From: an uncultured Aquimarina sp.
GTDB lineage: Bacteria; Bacteroidota; Bacteroidia; Flavobacteriales; Flavobacteriaceae
Assembly (NCBI GenBank): GCA_947493495.1
Contig: CANLRN010000002.1
Span: forward strand, 89,786 to 153,785
Length of the DNA: 64,000 bases
Reading direction: 5' to 3'
In this document: positions 16,420 through 26,000 of the stretch, one piece after another
How positions within the stretch are numbered: position 1 is the stretch's first letter
Layout: every line of letters starts with the position of its first letter
Position numbers and translations under genes: made by a program
Notes under the pieces: model-generated
Database searches by the model: none
Told to the model about the DNA's origin: nothing
What the model saw: only the letters and a program-made list of their open reading frames with translations

Positions 16420-16959
16420 ATGAAAAAAATTCTCGCCTTTGCAGGTTCTAATAGTAGTACATCTATCAATTACCAATTGGTAGATTATGTAGCATCTGAA
16501 GTAACAGGGCATAAAGTAAAAGTATTAAAATTGATAAGTTATGGAGTGCCTATGTATAGCGAAGATGAAGAAAAAACAAATGGTTTCCCTGGACTGACTA
16601 TGGGATTAAAACAAGAAATATCAGAAGCAGATGCATTAATTATTTCGGTTAGTGAGCATAATGGTAGTTGGAGTGCTTTTTTTAAAAACATCATAGATTG
16701 GTTATCTCGATTAGATCGAAATTTTCTAGAAGGAAAAAAAATGCTAGTGATGAGTACTTCTCCGGGACAAAGGGGAGGAATTAGCGCATTAGAATATGCA
16801 AAAAATGTATTGCCAAGATTTGGAGCAGAAATTATAGATAGTTTTAGTTTTCCGTCTTTCTACGCGAATTTTTCTCAAGAAAAAAAAGAAGTTACTGATG
16901 AGACATTGTTATTAGGGCTAAGGGAAGTCGTAAGTACTTTTTCTCAACAAATTAAATAG
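16420..16959 (+). CDS. NADPH-dependent FMN reductase family protein
   Basis: The 179-residue flavodoxin-fold protein opens with AFAGSNSSTSINYQLVDY, the phosphate-binding loop of the NADPH-dependent FMN reductase/azoreductase family, and has SVSEHNGSWSAFFKNIIDWLSR (about 86-107), the second FMN contact. Family members reduce FMN, quinones, azo dyes or chromate; the substrate here is unknown. It is cytoplasmic. The stop codon is three bases before the GTG start of pabB, so the two are cotranscribed, although no biochemical link between them is evident. Confidence 0.88.
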   Translation: MKKILAFAGSNSSTSINYQLVDYVASEVTGHKVKVLKLISYGVPMYSEDEEKTNGFPGLTMGLKQEISEADALIISVSEHNGSWSAFFKNIIDWLSRLDRNFLEGKKMLVMSTSPGQRGGISALEYAKNVLPRFGAEIIDSFSFPSFYANFSQEKKEVTDETLLLGLREVVSTFSQQIK

Positions 16960-16962
16960 TCT

Positions 16963-18270
16963 GTGAGAAGTATACAAAAATATACTATAAAGGAGTCCAG
17001 AGAATTTAAAAATCAATTGTTGCAATGGTCGCGACAGTTCGAAGAAGTATTATGGTTAGACTCTAATTCATATACTCAACAATATTCTAGTTATGACGCG
17101 ATACTAGCAGTAGATGCTTTTACACTTATACGTACTGATTATTACAATGGATTTGATGCATTAAAAGAATATCAAGAACAAACCAATGATTGGATTTTTG
17201 GATATTTATCCTATGACCTTAAGAACAACACAGAAAACTTAAAGTCAGAAAATGAAGATTATTTGGATTTTCCGGATTTGTACTTTTTCCAACCTAAAAA
17301 AATTTTTCTTTTAAAAGAGGATGTAGTGGAGATGCACTATCTTAGAATGGTAGATGATGAGCTACAAGATGATTATGAATTGATACAAACGCTCTCTCCT
17401 GTGATCAAAACCTCTAATGAAGAAAATCCTTGCGGGAAAGTGAAAATTAGTCTTAGGATGACTAAGGATGTATATAAAAATAAAGTGCGTCAGTTTTTGG
17501 CTCATATCCAACGAGGTGATATCTATGAAGCTAATTTCTGTCAAGAGTTTTATGCAAAAGATAGTTGTATTGCACCTTTAGAGACTTATGTACATCTCAA
17601 TCAAATTTCGAGACCTCCATTTGCTACTTTTTTTAGAATGAATGGGCACTATCTTTTATCGGCCTCTCCAGAACGATATTTAAAAAAAGAAGGAACAAAA
17701 ATTATATCCCAACCTATTAAAGGTACAGCAAAACGATCATTAGATGTCGAAGAAGATGAGGCATTAAGACACAAATTATCCAATGACCCAAAAGAGCGCT
17801 CAGAAAATATAATGATTGTAGATTTAGTAAGAAATGATCTTTCTAAAACATCAAAAAAAGGAACTGTTAGTGTCGAAGAGCTTTGTAAAGTATATTCATT
17901 TAAACAAGTACATCAAATGATCTCTACAATAACTTCTGAAGTAGAACAGACTACTGGGCCTGTAGATGTTATAAGAACTACATTTCCAATGGGAAGTATG
18001 ACAGGAGCTCCAAAAATATCGGCAATGGAGATTATAGAAAATCTAGAAATATCAAAAAGAGGATTGTACAGTGGTGCTGTAGGATATTTTACTCCAGATG
18101 GAGATTTTGATTTTAATGTAGTTATTAGAAGTATCTTATACAATGAAGATACGCAATACATATCCTATACAGTAGGAGGAGCTATTACAGCCAAATCTGA
18201 CCCTGATATGGAATACGAAGAATGTTTGATAAAAGCTAAAGCCATGCGAGAAGTATTAGAAGGAATTTAA
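16963..18270 (+). CDS. pabB: Aminodeoxychorismate synthase component I
   Basis: This chorismate-binding enzyme makes 4-amino-4-deoxychorismate for folate synthesis, normally using ammonia from a PabA glutaminase. The 435 residues include the C-terminal chorismate domain with PERYLKKEGTKIISQPIKGT, in which the Lys of PIKGT is the PabB-specific active-site residue (TrpE has PIAGT). NDPKERSENIMIVDLVRNDL and FPMGSMTGAPK (around 340) follow. The start is GTG at 16963, three bases after the reductase stop. It is shorter at the N-terminus than anthranilate synthase, which also points to PabB. No pabA lies adjacent. Confidence 0.9.
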   Translation: MRSIQKYTIKESREFKNQLLQWSRQFEEVLWLDSNSYTQQYSSYDAILAVDAFTLIRTDYYNGFDALKEYQEQTNDWIFGYLSYDLKNNTENLKSENEDYLDFPDLYFFQPKKIFLLKEDVVEMHYLRMVDDELQDDYELIQTLSPVIKTSNEENPCGKVKISLRMTKDVYKNKVRQFLAHIQRGDIYEANFCQEFYAKDSCIAPLETYVHLNQISRPPFATFFRMNGHYLLSASPERYLKKEGTKIISQPIKGTAKRSLDVEEDEALRHKLSNDPKERSENIMIVDLVRNDLSKTSKKGTVSVEELCKVYSFKQVHQMISTITSEVEQTTGPVDVIRTTFPMGSMTGAPKISAMEIIENLEISKRGLYSGAVGYFTPDGDFDFNVVIRSILYNEDTQYISYTVGGAITAKSDPDMEYEECLIKAKAMREVLEGI

Positions 18271-18282
18271 TCAGAATTCAGG

Positions 18283-18987
18283 TTAAACAAGGTTTTTTCT
18301 AAAACTTTTTCGTACATCAATGATAATCTCTTTTACTTCTTGAGCAGATAAGTCTTTGATTTTTGCAATTTCTTCAAAATTTAATTTCCCAAACACAAAA
18401 AGATCGATAATTTTAGAGGTTTCCAAAGGTAACCAACTGTAAAACTTACCTAATAATTTTTGTTTATGAAAACCCGAAGAAGTCTCAGAGTCTACAATTT
18501 TCATAATTTCAGAGTCTAGGTCATCATATATAAAGTGAAATTTATTTTCTCGATTTTGATGATAACATATGTCATCAAGATCTTCTTTCATAATTAGTTC
18601 ATTGTCAGCTTCTACAGTAAAATTTTCTTCAAGTTTTTCTATTTCATTTTTCAAAAAATAACTTGTGCTGATAGATTCTTGATGCCATCCTTCTTTAATT
18701 AATAATTCATCCATGAGATGATCAGCAATCCTAAAAAGTTTTAACTCTAATGACAACGTGTCTATGTCAATATCCAAGGAATCTTCACTATGCAGCTGTA
18801 TAATAGCGTCATCTATAATACCATTAGAGCAGTACATGTTTTTAGGCAGGACTCCAATGCTTTCTGCAATATATAATCGGTGTTTGACATAGGGATGAAG
18901 ATGAGGAACTACGGATAATAATTTTTTTCCAAACTCTTTTTTATACGTATTTTTATAATATTTTGGCAGTTCATCTATCCGATACAT
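18283..18987 (-). CDS. Hypothetical protein with a sigma-70 region 4-like helix-turn-helix
   Basis: The 234-residue acidic, largely helical protein ends in a 50-residue segment (FGKLNFEEIAKIKDLSAQEV, then KEIIIDVRKSFRKNL) that follows the sigma region 4 pattern: a helix, E-I-A, a turn, then a recognition helix and basic tail. Sigma region 2, which would bind the -10 element, is not evident; the first 180 residues are acidic, with SLDIDIDTLSLELKLFRIAD and MKEDLDDICYHQNRENKFHF. It could be a degenerate sigma factor, an adaptor that uses the region 4 fold, or another DNA-binding protein. It is monocistronic, converges on pabB with 12 bp between, and lies 158 bp from tilS. I cannot name it. Confidence 0.6.
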   Translation of the reverse strand: MYRIDELPKYYKNTYKKEFGKKLLSVVPHLHPYVKHRLYIAESIGVLPKNMYCSNGIIDDAIIQLHSEDSLDIDIDTLSLELKLFRIADHLMDELLIKEGWHQESISTSYFLKNEIEKLEENFTVEADNELIMKEDLDDICYHQNRENKFHFIYDDLDSEIMKIVDSETSSGFHKQKLLGKFYSWLPLETSKIIDLFVFGKLNFEEIAKIKDLSAQEVKEIIIDVRKSFRKNLV

Positions 18988-19085
18988 ATTATTAAAATTT
19001 TAGAGTTTACTAAAAATAACAAAAAAGAATTGATCTGTATGTTAAAATATTGATAATCAATTTGATAAAATGCTTTTAAAGAAGG

Positions 19086-19115
19086 TTGTGCTAGCCATAC
19101 AAAATCGTATATTTG
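19086..19115 (+). promoter_or_regulatory. Bacteroidota-type promoter for tilS-dsbD
   Basis: TTG at 19086-19088, a 19-nt spacer, and TATATTTG at 19108-19115 fit the TTG-N19-TAnnTTTG consensus exactly. It is 29 nt upstream of the GTG start of tilS. Confidence 0.7.
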
Positions 19116-19144
19116 AATGAAGAATTAAAAACAATGTTTGTATA

Positions 19145-20458
19145 GTGCTTACTCTGTTCAGAAATCATATCGATACTAATTTAGCTTTCCTTAAAGAAAG
19201 TAAACTGCTAATTGCATGTAGTGGAGGATTAGATAGTATTGTGTTAACTCATCTTTGTCATACAGTAGGCTTTACATTTGGGATTGCACATTGTAATTTT
19301 AAGCTAAGAGAAGATGAGAGTGATAAAGATGAAGAATTTGTAGCTGCCATTGCCGATAAATTTAAATGTCAATTTAATAAACAGCATTTTAACACATCAT
19401 TATATGCTAATAAAAAAAGAATTTCTATCCAGATGGCTGCAAGAGAATTGCGATACAATTGGTTTAAAGAAGTTCTTATTTCAGAGGCATACGATTATGT
19501 ACTAACGGCGCATCATAGTGATGATAATTTAGAGACATTTCTTATAAATATATCTAGAGGAACAGGAATAGATGGACTTACAGGAATTCCAGAAATAAAT
19601 ACGGTGTATGTAAGACCGTTATTACCTTTTTCTAGAAATCAAATCCTTGACTATGCCCAAGAACATGGAATAACTTGGAGAGAAGATAGTAGTAATAGTG
19701 ATACTAAGTATTTGAGAAATAAATTAAGAAATGATGTGATTCCGCTATTAAAATTAATAACACCAGAATTTTTGCAAAACTTCGAAACTACATTAGATCA
19801 TATCAAACAAACCAACAGATTTGTAAAAAATCAAATAGATCGTGTACGACAAGATATATTTGACTATATAGATCAAGAAACTATCAGAATACCTATTGAT
19901 AAACTCAAGCAATATAATGATCCTAAAACATATTTGTATTTTCTATTAAAAGAGTATGGATTTACTGCATGGAATGATATTTTGAATATGTTAACTGCAC
20001 AATCTGGAAAACAAATATTCTCATCAACGCACCGATTAATAAAAGACAGAACTGATCTGTTATTAAGCCCAATACAAGAAAATATTTCTGATAGAAATTA
20101 TAAAATACCTGAAGAAGAGGACGTGGTCATACTTCCCTCTGGAATGCTGAAAATCAAAGAAGTAGATCAATTAGCTGCAACAGATTTGAACACTATTTAT
20201 GTAGATAAAGAAAAGTTAAAATACCCTTTGATTGTAAGAAAATGGGAAGAAGGCGACTATTTTTATCCGTTCGGTATGCAAGGAAAAAAGAAGTTAAGTA
20301 AATATTTTAAAGATGAAAAACTATCTTTATTAGCTAAAGAAAGAGTCTGGTTGCTATGTTCCGACAAAGATATTATATGGATTCTAAACTATAGAGCTGA
20401 TAATAGATTTAGAATTACACCCCAAACTAAACAATTACTAAAAGTAACGATTACCTGA
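19145..20458 (+). CDS. tilS: tRNA(Ile)-lysidine synthetase
   Basis: TilS converts cytidine 34 of tRNA-Ile(CAU) to lysidine so that it reads AUA codons and is charged with isoleucine; it is essential. The 437 residues are typical length. The ATP-binding PP-loop SGGLDS is at 26-31, the conserved QMAARELRYNWF follows, then HHSDDNLETFLINISRGTG and GLTGIP. The C-terminal segment VRKWEEGDYFYPFGMQGKKK is the tRNA-binding TilS C domain. The start is GTG at 19145, positioned 29 nt after a well-formed promoter. Its stop overlaps the dsbD start (TGATG), so the two are translationally coupled. Confidence 0.95.
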   Translation: MLTLFRNHIDTNLAFLKESKLLIACSGGLDSIVLTHLCHTVGFTFGIAHCNFKLREDESDKDEEFVAAIADKFKCQFNKQHFNTSLYANKKRISIQMAARELRYNWFKEVLISEAYDYVLTAHHSDDNLETFLINISRGTGIDGLTGIPEINTVYVRPLLPFSRNQILDYAQEHGITWREDSSNSDTKYLRNKLRNDVIPLLKLITPEFLQNFETTLDHIKQTNRFVKNQIDRVRQDIFDYIDQETIRIPIDKLKQYNDPKTYLYFLLKEYGFTAWNDILNMLTAQSGKQIFSSTHRLIKDRTDLLLSPIQENISDRNYKIPEEEDVVILPSGMLKIKEVDQLAATDLNTIYVDKEKLKYPLIVRKWEEGDYFYPFGMQGKKKLSKYFKDEKLSLLAKERVWLLCSDKDIIWILNYRADNRFRITPQTKQLLKVTIT

Positions 20459-22443
20459 TGAAAAATATCCTACTATTAATTATTTCGGTATTATTTTCGA
20501 CAACCTTATTTTCTCAAATTTTTGAACCTATAAAATGGCAAAGTAGTGTAAAAGAAGAATCAGAAGGTTTGTATACACTTTATTTTGAAGCTACTCTAGA
20601 TAAAGGATGGCATTTGTATTCTCAAAACGAAGTAGAAACAGAAGATATAGCGCCTACAGCCACAGAATTTACTTTTTATAATGAAGATAAAGAGTATGAA
20701 CTTATCGGGAAAACTACAGAGCCAAAAGGAATCCAGAAGTTCGATAAAGTATTTGAAATGGATATCAAATATTTTGAAGATAAAGTTGTATTTACTCAAA
20801 AGATAAAAAAAATAGCTCCTTCTTTGGCTACTATTAAAGCTGAGGTGTTTTTTGGAGTGTGTGATGACGAAAAATGTTTACCTCCAGATGTTGTAGAATT
20901 CACTTTAAATTTGTCAAACCAGCTTACAACAGCTAATAATGAAGGAACCTCTACAATATCAGCAGAAGATGTTACTAAATCTAAAGCATTAGATATAGGT
21001 GTAAAAGGATGGGAAAAATATCCCAGGGAAGAAGTAAAAGATCAGAGTTACGTAAAAATATTTATTCTAGGATTTCTAGGAGGCTTAATTGCTTTATTGA
21101 CACCTTGTGTGTTTCCTATGATTCCTCTTACGGTTTCTTTTTTTACTAAAAGTGCTAAAAATAAAAAGCGAGGATTATTCAATGCGATACTCTATGGTTT
21201 TTTTATATTCATGATCTATATATTATTGAGTATTCCATTTCATTTATTAGACTCACTAGACCCTGAGATATTAAATAATATATCTACTAATGTAATTTTA
21301 AATATTATATTCTTTATTGTTTTCATTGTATTTGCTATTTCATTTTTTGGATATTTCGAAATTACATTGCCAGCATCTTGGAGTAACAAAATGGATGATA
21401 AAGCAACAAGTGTTGGAGGAACATTAGGCGTGTTTTTTATGGCATTAACTCTAGCGTTAGTTTCATTTTCTTGTACAGGGCCAATATTGGGGTCATTACT
21501 AGGAGGGTCACTAAGTAGTGATGGGGGTGCTATGCAGTTAAGTTTTGGTATGGGAGGCTTTGGATTAGCACTAGCACTTCCTTTCGGACTTTTTGCCTTA
21601 TTCCCTAATTGGCTAAATTCACTACCCAAAAGTGGGGGATGGTTAAATACAGTAAAAGTAGTTCTAGGGTTTATAGAACTAGCTTTAGCATTTAAGTTTT
21701 TATCCAATTCGGATTTGGTAGAACATTGGGGAGTCTTAAAACGAGAAATATTTATAGGGATATGGATAATTATAGGGATTGGACTTATATTGTATCTGTT
21801 CGGGAAAATAAGATTCCCTCATGATACTCCAATCAAAAATCTAAGTAAAGCAAGAATAGGATTGGGAATACTTACTCTGGCTTTTGTAATCTATTTACTT
21901 CCAGGTCTTAGCAATACGGCTTTTGCTAATCTTAAATTATTAAGTGGTTTCCCACCCCCTTTATTTTATAGCATATATGAAAAAGAAGCACACGGGCCAT
22001 TAGGACTAAATGCATATACTGATTTTGAAAAAGGGTTGTCTGCTGCAAAAAAAGAAAATAAGCCAATCATGATAGACTTTACAGGTTGGGCTTGTGTCAA
22101 TTGCCGTAAAATGGAAGAGCAAGTATGGAGTCATCCAGAGGTAATGAAAATGTTAAAAGAAGACTATATCTTGATTTCATTATATGTTGATGACAGAGAG
22201 AAACTAGAAGAAAAAGAACGGTTTATGTTTCTTAAAGAATCAGGAATAACTAAATCAATAAGAACTGTAGGAGATAAGTGGGCTACTTTCCAAACATTAA
22301 ATTTTGAAAATAACTCGCAACCCTATTATGTATTATTGGATAGTGATATGAATCTGTTAAATAAAACTACCGCATATACACCAGATGAGAATGAATACAT
22401 AAGTTGGTTGCAACTGGGATTAGAGCATTTTAAAAACAGATAA
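20458..22443 (+). CDS. dsbD: Thiol:disulfide interchange protein DsbD
   Basis: This membrane protein passes electrons from cytoplasmic thioredoxin to periplasmic reductases. The 661 residues have a signal peptide (about 1-19), an N-terminal alpha domain containing FFGVCDDEKCLPPDVV (Cys pair), a membrane domain of eight helices (about 195-490), and a C-terminal thioredoxin domain. The membrane Cys are at 217 (LLTPCVFPM) and 339 (FSCTGP), and the thioredoxin-fold CVNC is Cys546/Cys549. All six redox cysteines are therefore present. It shares one base with the tilS stop and is the last gene before an IS110 remnant. Confidence 0.95.
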   Translation: MKNILLLIISVLFSTTLFSQIFEPIKWQSSVKEESEGLYTLYFEATLDKGWHLYSQNEVETEDIAPTATEFTFYNEDKEYELIGKTTEPKGIQKFDKVFEMDIKYFEDKVVFTQKIKKIAPSLATIKAEVFFGVCDDEKCLPPDVVEFTLNLSNQLTTANNEGTSTISAEDVTKSKALDIGVKGWEKYPREEVKDQSYVKIFILGFLGGLIALLTPCVFPMIPLTVSFFTKSAKNKKRGLFNAILYGFFIFMIYILLSIPFHLLDSLDPEILNNISTNVILNIIFFIVFIVFAISFFGYFEITLPASWSNKMDDKATSVGGTLGVFFMALTLALVSFSCTGPILGSLLGGSLSSDGGAMQLSFGMGGFGLALALPFGLFALFPNWLNSLPKSGGWLNTVKVVLGFIELALAFKFLSNSDLVEHWGVLKREIFIGIWIIIGIGLILYLFGKIRFPHDTPIKNLSKARIGLGILTLAFVIYLLPGLSNTAFANLKLLSGFPPPLFYSIYEKEAHGPLGLNAYTDFEKGLSAAKKENKPIMIDFTGWACVNCRKMEEQVWSHPEVMKMLKEDYILISLYVDDREKLEEKERFMFLKESGITKSIRTVGDKWATFQTLNFENNSQPYYVLLDSDMNLLNKTTAYTPDENEYISWLQLGLEHFKNR

Positions 22444-22538
22444 GGTGTTTTACGAATTAATTTCATTAACTATTGTAAGAATCATAAAAACACCGACTAT
22501 AATGATGAAATAATTATGAATGCCTCAATAAATGATAG

Positions 22539-22799
22539 ATTCCTTATCAATCAGGAACTAGCGTAAAAGGTGAAACAAAAACTCATTTTTTAAGAGACAG
22601 GTCATTAAAAGCAGTTTTGACAAAAGGTGCTATTACAGCCGTCAGACACGACCCGCAACTTAAAGCGTATTACAATCGTAAAATAAAAGATGGTAAAAAC
22701 AATATGAGTGTAATCAATGCAGTAACAAATAAATTAATACTAAGAATCTTTGCCGTTGTTGCTAAAAGAGAACAACCATTTGTGAAATTAAATGCATAA
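22539..22799 (+). pseudogene. IS110 family transposase fragment (C-terminal part)
   Basis: A reading frame from about 22539 to the stop at 22799 encodes IPYQSGTSVKGETKTHFLRD, then RSLKAVLTKGAITAVRHDPQ and LKAYYNRKIKDGKNNMSVIN, ending about 25 residues later. This is the C-terminal part of IS110-type (DEDD) transposases, where the SGTSVKG serine motif lies. The N-terminal catalytic half is absent and TGA and TAG stops stand directly upstream, so it is a dead remnant. It sits 95 bp after dsbD. A TTG at 22617 could be mistaken for a start. Confidence 0.8.
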
Positions 22800-22820
22800 A
22801 ACTTGTTTTTATCTTAGAAT

Positions 22821-22869
22821 GCTCAGTATGACAAAATAGGTGTTTTTTGAGCTTAAGGTAACGATATTG
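22821..22869 (+). repeat. Half-copy of the MITE-like element at 4899-5036
   Basis: These 49 bp match the reverse complement of 4899-4947 with six differences by eye. The copy ends in CGATATTG, equivalent to the element end CGACATTG. The other arm is missing. It starts 22 bp after the IS110 fragment stop and is followed at 22870-22885 by a small palindrome, TCCAAT/ATTGGA. Confidence 0.7.
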
Positions 22870-22924
22870 TCCAATTTACATTGGAAAATCCCTGTCTAAC
22901 GAGTTAGGCCTTTATTTATAAAAG

Positions 22925-22975
22925 TAAAGAGGCTAAATTTCTTTGTCTCAATAACATAGAAATTCAACCTCTTTA
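22925..22975 (-). terminator. Intrinsic terminator for the fungalysin gene
   Basis: TAAAGAGGCTAAATTTCT (22925-22942) pairs with AGAAATTCAACCTCTTTA (22958-22975), an 18-bp stem with few mismatches, 35 bp beyond the stop codon of the minus-strand gene at 23010. Confidence 0.7.
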
Positions 22976-23009
22976 TTACTTAAAAATATGATAGTATAGA
23001 ATCAATAAC

Positions 23010-26000
23010 TTATTGAGCTATTACTAACTTTTCTACTCTAGACTCTTGTCCTTGAACTTTAATCTCAACTAGATAAATTCCAGCTCCTAATGAAAAATTC
23101 TTTGTAGAAATAGTGTTTACTCCTGGGATTAATTGTACCTGAGCTTTCTTACTTCCTAAGATGTCATAGATGATTGCACTAATATTTTCTGTACTATTCG
23201 TACCTGCAAATATTTCGAATACATCTGTGGTAGGATTAGGATATATTCTAAAAAGATTTTCTAGATCAATTTCTCCATCTGTACCAGCAAAACTGTTATT
23301 ATCTACATTAGATATCTCTTCAATTTTAATAGAAGAAGCAATATCATTAAAAGATTCATTATTGAAGCAACTATCATCTGCTGTTAACTCTAATGTTCTT
23401 CCTGTTAAGCTATGCTGATAAATTGTAACTTTAAGACCAGAAGGTACACGAATCGATGAAAGTTGATCATTAGGGAAACGCGATATAAAATCTTGGAAAC
23501 TATATGTTCCAATTCCAAATGTAGCATTCTGACCTGAATAGTTACAATTTGTATATAAAGTAGCTACAGAATTATTCCGAGCCAATGTTCCTTGAACTTC
23601 AACTTCTGCTAAGCTTAAGTAATCAGAATTGTTACGGCGAACCATAATATATCTAGCCCTTCTTCCAATATTAGGGAATGCATTAAGAGTAATGTTATTC
23701 AAATCCCCAATTCTAACATAATCAGCAGGGTTAGTGCTATTGATAAGTCCAACATATACACTTGCACCACTTATACGTTCCGAACAACAATCTGTTCTAT
23801 TATATACATTTATAGAAGAAATGTCATATATGTCCTGTAGATCAACTCTCCACCATCCTACTTCTCTGTTAGTATGAGTTACCGAGCGACTTCCGTAATT
23901 ACCATTTGTATCACCATCTACTGCTCTAGAAGCTAAGCCTTGAAAATCTGTAGAGGATTGTGTCGCAGGTTTACCAATCGCAATATGATTTGCTGAAGCT
24001 GATCTCACTGTTATAGTAATAGTGCTTTCTGATGTTGCACCATCATTATCTGTGGCAACAGCTCTAAGAGTATAGGTGCCGGCTCTTAAATTTTGTAGTG
24101 ACGGATCGTTTTGATTAGCGGCACCCCATTCATAAGGTAAAATGTTTTCTTGACGAACTAAATCTCCATTAAGAAATAATCTAACATTAGAGATACTTCC
24201 ATCACTATCAGTTGCATTTACAGTTACAGATAGATTCGTTGAAACATCGAATACTTGATTATTAGTAGGTTCAGCAAATGAAACAGATGGAGCTTGATTA
24301 CCACCTCCTCCATCACATGGATTTACAAAAGAAACTGTTTGATCTGTTTGACCATTAGTCCCTCCATTATTATTTTCATTAGCATCTTGTCCAACACCTC
24401 TTTCTGCAAAAGCTTTCCAGATAATGCATTCATATCGCCCTCCATATAAATCTTGATCAGCTCTAAGAATACCGTCTCTACCCGAAACATATCCAGGATT
24501 ATTAGCTGTGTTTTTAAGTCCTTCTATAACAAGTGCCATAGCAATGTTATTTCCTCCTGTACCATTATACAAATCAGCATCAAATCCTTCTGCGTCAATT
24601 AATCCCCAAGTCATATCCCATAATATAGTAGCAAAACCATATCCAACACCGTGAGGTCTTCTAAGGGTATTTACATCTGCATAATCTGTATTGTTTATCG
24701 ATCTATTCGTCGAGTATTGTGTAGGTCTTATTCCTCTACCTGAGGTAGGCTGTCCTCTAACATAAGTTCCAACTCCTCTTCCTGTTGTTCCTACATCGCC
24801 AGGTCTCATCGTGATCATTAATCCAAACCAATCTGACCATCCTTCTCCCATTTGTTCTGATCCTCCTAATGCATTTCTACTAGGACCTCCAACTAATCTG
24901 GTAGAAATCCCGTGACCATATTCGTGAGCGATTACTACATTATCAAAATCTCCATCTCTGGTTGGGTTTGTCCATAAAAACATTTGCATTCTTGGATTAG
25001 ATCCATCTGGAGGAGTACCAAAATTAGCATTGTTTGTACCACTACCGTCTTGTGCATCTGCGTTTACAGAATCACTTCCTCTTCCTCCTTTTCCATAATT
25101 ATTTTCTTGGAAATTTCCACTTGCTTCATCAAAACCATACTGATACCAGATGTCGTGCATTACATTATTCCAGTAGAATAAATTAGTGATTGCTGCGCTT
25201 CGGTAAGAGCTTGGTTGCTGATTAAGGTTAAGAGGATTATTAAATTCTAAGGTAGATCCTCCATCAGGAGAAAAACCTGTTCCATTATTACCATTACTAT
25301 CGTCTTGTGCCCATACATTATTCCCTCTGGTAGTTGTAAATTCTGCTCCATTACTACCATTCGTATCATGCCATCCAAAAGGAGAAGCATTAGTATTCGA
25401 AGGATTAGTTACGATAGCTCGATTCCCGTGATTAGGACTTTCTACAGGTAATGGAAATACATTATATGAATTAGGCATAAATGCTGCTGGAGCATTAGCT
25501 ACTGTAGCTACCGCTTTAGTTTCTAGTATAGAGTGACTGTGGTTATGATTTTCGTGTGATGCATCTCCAAAATTACAAGAGATTACCCAATCGTCGGCGG
25601 GGCCTATAAGCTTTCCGGTTACAGCATCAACATCTGCATTCCACCAGTGATTTCCGTCCATCTCTAAAATAGTAATATTGTAAGCAAGACGTAATTCATT
25701 TTTACTATTAAGTTTATATACTTCCGTTGCCGTAATATCCCCATCTGATATCCCTGTATCTTTAAACTGCATAATACCACTTGGGCTTTTGGATGATCTA
25801 CTTAATGTTGCAGATTTTAATCCTAGATCAGCTGTAAGTGCATTAATAGCAGCTTCAGGAGGTAAAGATGCTTTTGTAGAAGTTACTTTTGCAGCAACAT
25901 TTTCAATAAATTGATTAATCTCCCAAGTAACTTGATTTCCTTTTACGGTGAATTTGTAAGCACTATTTTGTATAGGAATTCCGTTGTGTTTTTGGTTTGC

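Noticed and set aside
17362..17544. Antisense ORF inside pabB
   Set aside because: It is a shadow of the conserved chorismate-binding gene on the other strand.
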